IMG/VR virus record: IMGVR_UViG_3300031963_000075
Span: 1 to 64,000 of that record
DNA length: 64,000 bases
Source of the DNA: a virus
Strand: one strand, 5' to 3'
The translations under genes were made by a program, and so were the position numbers. Below are positions 10,101 to 17,700 of this stretch, in pieces; within the stretch, counting starts at the first letter, position 1, and every line of letters begins with the position of its first letter. The notes beneath the pieces are model-generated. The model made no database searches and was not told the origin of the DNA. It was given only the letters and a program-made list of their open reading frames with translations.

Positions 10101-10137
10101 CTGTTTGTGGTGGCCATTTATATTTTATTACCGCCAT
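7135..10137 (-). CDS. Baseplate/tail protein with a tail-protein-I-like segment (1,000 aa)
   Basis: Residues about 430-475 read as an N-rich helix followed by FKSKGTRRSIEILLRLVGAP. This resembles the 'KGT, then Ile/Leu-rich helix, then Gly' signature of phage tail protein I (P2 gpI class), which sits at the baseplate periphery and connects to fibres. The rest is beta-rich structural sequence; residues about 830-860 have a Cys cluster (CKIVPVPCKPC). It overlaps both neighbours (stop overlaps the next ATG at 7135; start touches the previous stop at 10137), so it is in the baseplate operon. Connector between plate and fibres is inferred; similarity to tail protein I is by eye and covers only that segment. 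Confidence 0.5.
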   Translation of the reverse strand: MAVIKYKWPPQTDTGASAFADELVGVQLVAGGGLTNANFEFTTGLSEKQNRGFNIGAFSSPISLSDLDLSSIEESKNLVAQSLQVYPNFDLSEVTNFTLYGSLSKRISTSVSKIINYFPAAIECISTNLNFRTGLTAVNIVYNQVLNETYLELPLNWIRNPFDIDYTSNATRNLQLSEVEVSPLRNLTTQYLNYSIFVDNTEYNLTFLTPTTDVDQYLKFYVKGNPFDGLSATTKSIVLRPNSFYTEKSFTEFFDEVEQFLLNRLIKPIYSATFQVPQENDDGTYSIVQEVINWPLDGNWNLDIRTNDFDKYLTSLNEICENLDSYKTDLISRFFTTGALKEFDTSDRKYEKILQIYGRSFDEVRKFVMSLANMTSVNYNTGNDIPSQLLKNLAETLGWKTNISPISNETLIQSVFGTNEPSNFPGYSRALTPNEINYQYYKNLILNAAYLFKSKGTRRSIEILLRLVGAPEALIDFNEYVYLADERINLSQFENQYLNISGGLYVTQIPVLDPTNVFTIMGVQYTGFTIQTVISATTLSRSDYPMDSQGYPSSVPDSESYFFQIGGGWFESTPDHHMPENVNETNQVFVGSNPSYQTSLLPFNYGQIYLDRYRRFPFMNLGYDLVKVIDNKKSWTIDEDGLRNTSDGGFTAYYRVYDERFVINVKNVDVFLNPAQGLAYDVWSMSRRYNYPIPNEGLDYIEPTYCNPYPNGPYPNRGGIDWTEINPKPKQKTFFEFAQTFWKNMINVRNRQFITDGKTGGYPTLQSIYWRYLESNQAINIPNDNFTYKTMIEYVNGLGDYWIKLVGQLIPATTLLTSGVRLENSIFHRQKFVWRRQMGCKIVPVPCKPCSLVGQLFAVDCPIQEVVCPIYPWGSNPNVTSFAVILNNLLLANNLLPPNCQTDTLQSTWYVDLILNGVNLVHKEFFTGYGNTNPIASYPSANTWLVSLKDALDDLQSDGLSYVINNTNQTVTIYNGNCLPLSVTQDFKINVGINFNMLCN

Positions 10138-11045
10138 TATTGAGTTATATTTGAAAAGTTTTTACTGAAATCAATATTATCACCTCTATCTTCTCTAACT
10201 TCGAATAGAAGTTCGTTGTATTGGTCTCTGATTTCAAATAGGTTATATTGTTTGTAAATATTGTTTTGAGTATCGTAAAGCGTATAGATACCGTCATTAA
10301 GTGACTTGGTTTGGTTACCAAACAATGCTATTGCCAATGTTGATATATCATGTTCTACTATTTCAATTTCCATTGTTACAGGATTAAAGAATGTATTTGA
10401 AATGATAATATCTTGATCTGGTTGGCCAATAAATGGTGTTGCGTTTGGTTTGTTAGATGGTGATGATGATGGTGAAAGAGTACAAAACATTAAATTAGTT
10501 ACACCATTAACATATTGATATCTAACAATACTTGTTGTTGTGTTCGTTGAGTTTTGTACAACGGGTTCACAATAAAAAGATGATGTTATAATTCTAAAAA
10601 AGTTTGGTATTTTTGCCCCATTTGGTTGAAGGTACTCAACTCTATATCCGATTAAACCTTGATTTACAAACTTGTCTCTGAATGCAACGGGAACATTATT
10701 CAAATCAACAACAATACCCTTTATATTTGGTAGTGAGGCCAAAATACCACAATCCGTAATTGTAGTTCTGATTTCAGCAGGTCTTATATATAATGTGTAT
10801 ATTCCTAACTGATTAAAGACATTTGCCGGTAATCTTAAGTTATACAAACCACCCAATATCTCAATGTCAGCGTTACCACCAGTGTTTGTATTATGAAAAT
10901 AAGGAGTTAAAACCGCAGAAGAGTTTAATTTCGTTAACTGAAAATCATTTGTCACATCTCTAGATTGAGTGTAATTTAATATAATATCTACGTCAGTTGG
11001 GCTAACATCAGCGGGTCTTATCGTTCCATATGTTCCTGTTGCCAT
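10137..11045 (-). CDS. Baseplate-operon structural protein (302 aa)
   Basis: No family recognised. It is a soluble beta-type protein with ordered strands (GIYTLYIRPAEIRTTITDCG) and no signal peptide or membrane segment. The C-terminus (NQYNELLFEVREDRGDNIDF) is charged. A TATTTATA element lies 20 nt before the ATG, so it may head a transcription unit that continues through the 1,000-aa and SprB-repeat genes. A plate or fibre-attachment role is inferred from position only. Confidence 0.45.
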   Translation of the reverse strand: MATGTYGTIRPADVSPTDVDIILNYTQSRDVTNDFQLTKLNSSAVLTPYFHNTNTGGNADIEILGGLYNLRLPANVFNQLGIYTLYIRPAEIRTTITDCGILASLPNIKGIVVDLNNVPVAFRDKFVNQGLIGYRVEYLQPNGAKIPNFFRIITSSFYCEPVVQNSTNTTTSIVRYQYVNGVTNLMFCTLSPSSSPSNKPNATPFIGQPDQDIIISNTFFNPVTMEIEIVEHDISTLAIALFGNQTKSLNDGIYTLYDTQNNIYKQYNLFEIRDQYNELLFEVREDRGDNIDFSKNFSNITQ

Positions 11046-11065
11046 TTTTTTTCTTTTTGTTTTTT

Positions 11066-11072
11066 ATAAATA
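11066..11072 (-). promoter_or_regulatory. TATTTAT element, 302-aa baseplate gene
   Basis: Minus-strand TATTTATA with 20 nt to the ATG at 11045. Confidence 0.55.
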
Positions 11073-11079
11073 TTTAATT

Positions 11080-12225
11080 TTAAGTTTCTACATTAAAAAA
11101 TCCGTAACCATACTTAACTAAATCTCCAATGTTATCCACTTCACCTAATCTCATAATTGATTCAAGTGCTGAAACTCTTCCTCTTTCGATAAAAATATCA
11201 GACCTTATCTCTGGTTCATACGCAACACCTATCAACGCTTCTTCTTTTGTTATTGCAGAAAAAACTATATCATCTATTGTCAATCCTGACGATTGAACAA
11301 AATACAAAGTAGTTCCTCCACTTAAATCCCAATAGTCGACACCATTGATTGTATATGCCGAATATGAATTATTTGGTACCGCCCCATAATATGTCCCAAC
11401 AACCCCTGTTTCTCCTGTAACTTGAACACCTATAGGATACGGTATCGCCCCATATTGTTCTAAGTCAGCTAAAGCCGAGGTTGTATATCCTGAAACAATG
11501 AATGGTATGTTCACGTAACTTGAGGATATATAATCTATAATATTCGTATTCGAGTCTCCTGTAAATAAAAAATCATAACTTATTGGTATATTATTCCAAT
11601 TTCCTCCTTGTGGGAAAAATGTAACAGTTCCGTTTGGATTTAATGGAACAACGTTAACATATGGTACGGTTATTGTTTTTGAAACCGTTGTTATTCCCCA
11701 AGGCGTAGTTCCTGTTATTGTAACAGTATAGGTACCATTTGTCGCTGGATATGTGTGACTTACCGATGATGGTGAAAAAGTATTAATCGGAACTGATGGT
11801 GATCCGTCACCCCAATTAACTTCATATGTTGATTGTATTACGTTATTTGATGTGTTAAATACATAGAACGTATATGGATTAATTGTATCAGATGAGTATA
11901 TAAAATTGTTAAGAGTTTCTTTCTGATAAACTAGACCATCAAAAACAGAATACCAACCCATATCATAGGTTGTTTGCGTTAACATTATTGGTATTGTTAA
12001 ACCCGTTAACGTTGATGTACCATTAGTTCCTCCTGACAAGAGTTGTGTCATTGAGGAATACACATATGTTGTTCCTGTTTCACAATTTATGTATGTAACA
12101 CCAGAACCAGGACAACAAGGGTCTTCAATTATTATCTCCTCACAGTCACCTGTCCAATTTACAGGAAATATTTTATTCTTAATGTCCTCTAAACCAATTT
12201 GTATATAATATCTTTGTTCTTCCAT
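11080..12225 (-). CDS. Virion protein with a PKD-like beta-sandwich domain (381 aa)
   Basis: Residues about 140-190 fit the PKD fold consensus (VNWGDGSPS, SVSHTYPATNGTYTVTITGT), an Ig-like domain common in extracellular adhesins and in phage tail proteins. The N-terminus has a Cys cluster (CEEIIIEDPCCPGSG). The C-terminal 60 residues (ERGRVSALESIMRLGEVDN) look like a short helix-rich attachment region of a kind seen in baseplate-bound proteins. The start overlaps the stop of the 260-aa gene (12225), showing operon coupling. Host-surface contact is inferred from the domain type. Confidence 0.5.
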   Translation of the reverse strand: MEEQRYYIQIGLEDIKNKIFPVNWTGDCEEIIIEDPCCPGSGVTYINCETGTTYVYSSMTQLLSGGTNGTSTLTGLTIPIMLTQTTYDMGWYSVFDGLVYQKETLNNFIYSSDTINPYTFYVFNTSNNVIQSTYEVNWGDGSPSVPINTFSPSSVSHTYPATNGTYTVTITGTTPWGITTVSKTITVPYVNVVPLNPNGTVTFFPQGGNWNNIPISYDFLFTGDSNTNIIDYISSSYVNIPFIVSGYTTSALADLEQYGAIPYPIGVQVTGETGVVGTYYGAVPNNSYSAYTINGVDYWDLSGGTTLYFVQSSGLTIDDIVFSAITKEEALIGVAYEPEIRSDIFIERGRVSALESIMRLGEVDNIGDLVKYGYGFFNVET

Positions 12226-13007
12226 TATGGGTTAATATATTCATACCAGTTTATTGGGTTGTTTGTTCCAATTCTATTTCCGTTGTTATCTAAAATTGTA
12301 TATGTGAAATCGTTATAATCAAAGTTTACTTCATAGTAAAAATACACAGTAGGGTCGAAATTATAAGGAGTTGGGAGTATTAAATTCTGTGGTGTGTTTG
12401 TCATTACCACATACGAACCTGTTTTCCCGTTGAAGAATTTTGCCTTCATATACAAGGTATCAATATTGATATATTCAGTACTTCTTAACCAATATAAAAA
12501 GTACCCTTCTTTATCACCTAAAAAGTCCAACGTGAATTGTGGTCTTTTAATTGACACTGTTGGTAATGTTGGTGTTAAAACTTGACCTGATTGAGTCGCC
12601 CCTTGTTGTACTGGAATTATTACTGTTAAGTAATTTTTTTGTGTTGCATCGTCTTTAGTATCATACAAATCCAACTTAAAAAAACTTTTTGTGAATGGTT
12701 GTGAAAAATAATATAATTCATTTACAGTAAACCCTTCTGTCAAATAAGAAGGAGTGTAAATATTCAAAGCTTGTTCAAAAAAATTAAAGTTGTACCTAAC
12801 ATCTGTTCTATCACTATCATCATGTTTTTTGTGTGAAAATCTTGATATCTCAAAACTATTAATTGTACCAATGACATCTTCGATTGTTTCTTCAACAAAT
12901 TGGTCGATAGCATCATCATTACCATCAATATCCCATTTTATTTCAATAGGTATATTGACGTAATTGTCATTTGGTTTGTTCAATATTCTATAGTTATTCA
13001 CAATCAT
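12225..13007 (-). CDS. Baseplate-operon protein (260 aa)
   Basis: No family recognised. It starts MIVNNYRILNKPND, has an acidic helix around residues 28-50 and then alternating strands with many aromatic residues. It overlaps the previous gene by 14 nt and the next by one base, so it is cotranslated with them. In T4 the corresponding stretch after gp6 holds wedge and plate-edge genes, which makes a baseplate role likely, but nothing in the sequence is diagnostic. Confidence 0.4.
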   Translation of the reverse strand: MIVNNYRILNKPNDNYVNIPIEIKWDIDGNDDAIDQFVEETIEDVIGTINSFEISRFSHKKHDDSDRTDVRYNFNFFEQALNIYTPSYLTEGFTVNELYYFSQPFTKSFFKLDLYDTKDDATQKNYLTVIIPVQQGATQSGQVLTPTLPTVSIKRPQFTLDFLGDKEGYFLYWLRSTEYINIDTLYMKAKFFNGKTGSYVVMTNTPQNLILPTPYNFDPTVYFYYEVNFDYNDFTYTILDNNGNRIGTNNPINWYEYINP

Positions 13008-14745
13008 CTATCGAAGGGTCTTGTATTGTATTAAAGTTATTCATATTATTTCCTAAACTAATATTATTACCGTCACTAAACAATCTGAAAATTATTTGAT
13101 TATATGGGTAATGGGCGCCATTTAAAAACGGGTAATCAACACCATAACCTTCACTATCTATGTATCCATAAGGGTAAATATCTCTCCATCTAAAAGTCTG
13201 ACTTATTATAGAATAATATGAGTAGTCGGGAACTATGTTCAAATTTTGGTAACCTTCCTCATTTATTGATGTAGAAAAGACTTTTATGGTAATTGGGTGA
13301 TGGGGTTTATAATAATATCCCAATTGATTTTGATAGGATAATAAATCAGGTGAAGAAAAGTAGTTAGGATTAAATGTGAATTTATGATACGAATCAGAAA
13401 TAACCCTTTCTATTTGTTCATAACCATTGTATTCACAAAAATCACCATTTAAAACATCACCAATATTTAAAGTGTCAACATAATAAAAATCATTAGTATT
13501 TGTGTTATATGTTGAAATCGGTAAATTAGTATCTGAGTTTGAGTTTGTTGTTGCCCACCATGTACTTGGTGTGGTACCCTCTAATGGTAAATTAAATTCG
13601 TACCCTTCTTTAAGTTGTGAGTTTGGACCTAATGTCCAACCAAAATACCCTCTCCATATTATTGAAACAAACAATTCTGAAACTGGTCTATACCAATTGT
13701 CTCTTAATCCGGCAATATCAATGTCCCTATTAAAAACAAGATTATAAGAATCATTACCTTCTTTGACTGAAATTCTATTTACACCGTTTGGTGTTAAAAC
13801 TGCCTTTTCATATTGAGTTACTTTCCTAAATATGTTTTTTTCAAAACCAGCATTAACTAATACTGTGTCATCTAATAAAGTTAATATTTTGTGTTTTCTT
13901 ACGTAATATCTAGATTCTGTATCCAAAGGATTCGTTTGATTTACAACCCTTTTAAATGTTCCTATTGTTCCAACATCAAATGTTGGTGGTAGATATCCAA
14001 TATTTTGTATGTTGAATATATATTCATTTGTACCAAAATTTTCATTCCCTAACGATGAAACTTGGAACAAATCAGTTCCATTATAATCAAAACTAAGTTT
14101 AACTGATTCTCCTATATTTAACCCGTGTTTCATTGGGCATCTAAAAGAAATAACATTATCCCCATATAACGAATTTGTTTCTATTATAAAAGGAATTCCT
14201 TCTGATGCCATCCATGTCCAATTATTAGTAGTCTGTCCATCATCGGCATACAATTCTCTATCAGTATTTTCATAAGGATATGTTATGTAATATTGCCAAT
14301 TATATGTTGTTGCACTTTTGTTTACAAAATTTACTTGTGAGTTAACACCAGTAGTGTATCCATTAACATTATTATCAGTTCGTATAAAATCAAACTCACT
14401 AAACTGTGGACATCCTTCCCATGGCGAAGAGGGGTTTGATGCCGATGAAACAGCATTTGCAATAGAGTCAGTATAAAATAAGTTGTTTTTATATGGATTA
14501 TAAGTTACATCTCCTTTGTATGCGTTTTCAAAAAGAAAAACTATTTTACTTGTTGGTCTAAAAATTGTTGATTCATTTCTTTCTTTTTGAAACAATTCAG
14601 CTAAATTGATTTGCTCTGTTCTATCAAACTCAACTTGTTGCTTGAAGGTTTGATTTAGTGGTACTCTGATTGCCTCGTCAACGTTACTTGATACCTTGTT
14701 CTTTTTAGAACCTAAAATAATTTTTATGTTTTCATTGTTACCCAT
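12994..14745 (-). CDS. Baseplate wedge-type protein (583 aa), positional match to T4 gp8
   Basis: A large soluble protein rich in Asn, Tyr and Phe with no membrane segment. The N-terminal 60 residues are charged and helical, the rest is beta-type. It lies directly after the very large wedge-like protein and overlaps it by 8 nt (14738-14745). In T4 the order is gp6, gp7, gp8, so by synteny this could play the gp8 role. I see no sequence motif that proves this. It also overlaps the following 260-aa gene by 14 nt. Confidence 0.4.
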   Translation of the reverse strand: MGNNENIKIILGSKKNKVSSNVDEAIRVPLNQTFKQQVEFDRTEQINLAELFQKERNESTIFRPTSKIVFLFENAYKGDVTYNPYKNNLFYTDSIANAVSSASNPSSPWEGCPQFSEFDFIRTDNNVNGYTTGVNSQVNFVNKSATTYNWQYYITYPYENTDRELYADDGQTTNNWTWMASEGIPFIIETNSLYGDNVISFRCPMKHGLNIGESVKLSFDYNGTDLFQVSSLGNENFGTNEYIFNIQNIGYLPPTFDVGTIGTFKRVVNQTNPLDTESRYYVRKHKILTLLDDTVLVNAGFEKNIFRKVTQYEKAVLTPNGVNRISVKEGNDSYNLVFNRDIDIAGLRDNWYRPVSELFVSIIWRGYFGWTLGPNSQLKEGYEFNLPLEGTTPSTWWATTNSNSDTNLPISTYNTNTNDFYYVDTLNIGDVLNGDFCEYNGYEQIERVISDSYHKFTFNPNYFSSPDLLSYQNQLGYYYKPHHPITIKVFSTSINEEGYQNLNIVPDYSYYSIISQTFRWRDIYPYGYIDSEGYGVDYPFLNGAHYPYNQIIFRLFSDGNNISLGNNMNNFNTIQDPSIDDCE

Positions 14746-17700
14746 TTGTTTGTGAGTTGTTTACATAAAGTTTTATAAACCTGTCAAGTGCGGTAAAACC
14801 ATTATTCAACCCAAAATAAAAGTGGAATGGTGCTCCCATAAGTATTGGGTCTTGACCTGGTGAATTAGGTGCTCCATAAACTACGTTTGTAATTGATGGG
14901 TCAGGAGATGGAGTAAAATTAGTTATATGCCAATCTTGTGTTGTAGTTGTTTTGAAATAATCTGATGTTTGTGGGTCTAAATCTTGATATCTTGATTTAT
15001 AAAAACCGTTGTTTGTTGTTAAAATCTGTGTATACCAATTGTTATTTTCTGTTCCGAAAATATTTTGAGTTGGTGTTGTTATTTGCCATTTATAAAAAGG
15101 CACTTCTTGAGTTGATGGATAACCAAAATTATAACCAACAAAAGGAGTTAAATTATATGTTTGAACTCCAGGTGAATATCTTTTTCTAGTGACTGTTTGT
15201 TCTGAATCTGATTGGTAAAAAACACCGAAAACAGGTCTAGCAGGTGACTGTGTATCTTCACCAACAAAAAGATAGTTATTTGGGTAATTCTCATTTAAAT
15301 ATGGTTTAACTTTAAACTCACTGTTTGCAGAAAAGGCTTGTGCGAAATCACCGTCAATTCTATCACCACCTCTATTACTATTAAAGAACTGTATAACTCC
15401 AATTCCTTCACCTTCATTACTGTTTGTGGCGATAGGTAACATTTGTTGTACTATAGTTTGGTTAATTAACCTTGAAATAATTCCCATTTGAAGTATATCT
15501 GAGTCATCATTATATGATGTTGACTTCATTTGATTAACAAAATAACCCTCAAGGTTTTCATTACCACAAACTTGATTTATAAAACCATCTCGTGGTCCTA
15601 AATCAACTATTGTTGTTGGTGATTGTAATTGTTTGTCATTATATCCAGGATTACTAACAACCAATGATGCTAAATTGTTAGGAGGTGTAGGTGATGGTTT
15701 ACCAATAAATTGATTAATAAATCTATCATAAGGTGACGATCTATAATAAAAACTATTTTGTGTGTCATCAAACACAATTGTATCTCTACAATAATTATAA
15801 GTGGGGTCTGTTACTGAGTTTGATGCGTATGTTGCGGTTTTATTAAACGACGGCATATATAAGAAACCGTTAATCCAATTGTTTTGGAATACTCTAGCAA
15901 ACACTCCTCGACAAGCGGCCAACATCAAAAGATATCTAACTTTCCATTCTAAAAATAATAAAACATCTTCTTTATATTCTGTAATATATTTTTTATTCAA
16001 TAGACAATAACAACCTTTTACTACTCTATCATCAGGTACGTCACAATTAGTACTGACACCAAAGTTAGTCCCTGATCCAGTATAACATTTTAATGATGTT
16101 AATCCTTCACAAGTAAGAGTGGATGTAAGACCTGTAATTAATCCTGATGAGTCAGCATAATTACCTGTCGGTGGTGTACCAGGCGATGATAATGTTGGTG
16201 TACTTCCGGCACTTCCTGGTTTGAAGTAATAGAAATTATTGTTTTGATGTAATCCATAACCCGTTTCAGAACCTACACCATCTTCCGTTCTTGTTGATGT
16301 TGGTAATCTATCACTTCTCATAACAAGTTTTGTTTCGTCAGAAAAGTTTACGGTACTTGCAAGATATCTATAATACGCTCTTGAATATAACGCATTGTAA
16401 CCACTTGGTGGATCCCCATACTCGTCGTTTGTACTAACACTATCTAAATAACAATAATATGTTGGTTGATTTGAAGGACCGTCTTGTGGAGTACCTGTAC
16501 ATCCAACCCCTGAACTTGTTGGTGAACCCGCACCAATGAATGTTCCTCCAACAAAATAATCTTGTACGTATTTAGGTATTACTTGATTGAAAGGGGAGTT
16601 TGTTAGAAGGTTATACGGTGCGGATGATTGGGATGATACAGGAATAAACACTGGTGATGTTGATGGTGTATATGACCCTGAATTATCATCAGTAGATAAA
16701 TAATAATAAGGTAATGTCGAAGTAAATGCCGTAAATTGTCCAGGTGTCAAATCAAAAGTTAATGATGGAAAATATAAATTTGTTGTAGTATTATCCAAAG
16801 TATCATGAGATAATGGTTTAACATTATTAGTTGAGAGAGGTTGAATCGGATAGTTGAAGTAATATTCTCCTGTCACTATTGGACCTGTACCATAAGATGT
16901 CTCACCAAAAATATATGATAAGTCATATTCAATTTCTTGTTTAGGAGTGAAAGGGTCAACACCTCTAGTTAATATAATTACTTCAAGTGAATTTCTGTTT
17001 GAGGCTTCAACATTGTCAATTGCCGGTCCTAAATTTTGAAAAAGTGGGTCAGTATTTGTATATGGAAAACATTGGTTCTCATACACGAATTGAATTTCAT
17101 GAAGTAAATATGTTAATGGATAATAACCTACATTGGTTATGTTAGCTAAGTTATAGAATGAACTATATGTCATACCTGTTATGACTTGGAAGTACTCTAT
17201 ATCTGTTGGGTATTGTAAATAATTGTCTGTATCTCCAGTATTCAATAAGTAGACATTTGCGGTAATTCCGACAGAACCATTAGAGGAAGGGTTGGCATAA
17301 TCAACAGTTCTTGATATTGGTGCAGATACGTTACCAAAAGCAGTAACCCCTGTAATTGCGTTATTATTGAATTGGTTTTCAGTCGCTCCTGTTATATTGA
17401 CAGAACAATTTGATGAATTTGGGTCTTGGAAGGTAACCAATTCTCCTGTCCCCAATTGTAAGGTTGTTCCCGCTTTAGCCAATAATACTATAACTTGGTC
17501 TTCTATTGGGTCACTTGGTGTTGAGGTTAACGACGGGTTCAAAACTGTTTTTATTTTATTGACACCTGTGCCAGGTGCGGAACCTACTGAATCATAAAAA
17601 TATTTATCTCTCGTATTAAATTCATTTAGTTTTTGGGGATAAGTTTCTCTTGTTGGGTAAGCAAACCATCTTTCATCACCACCGCTTGTTAATTCAGCGG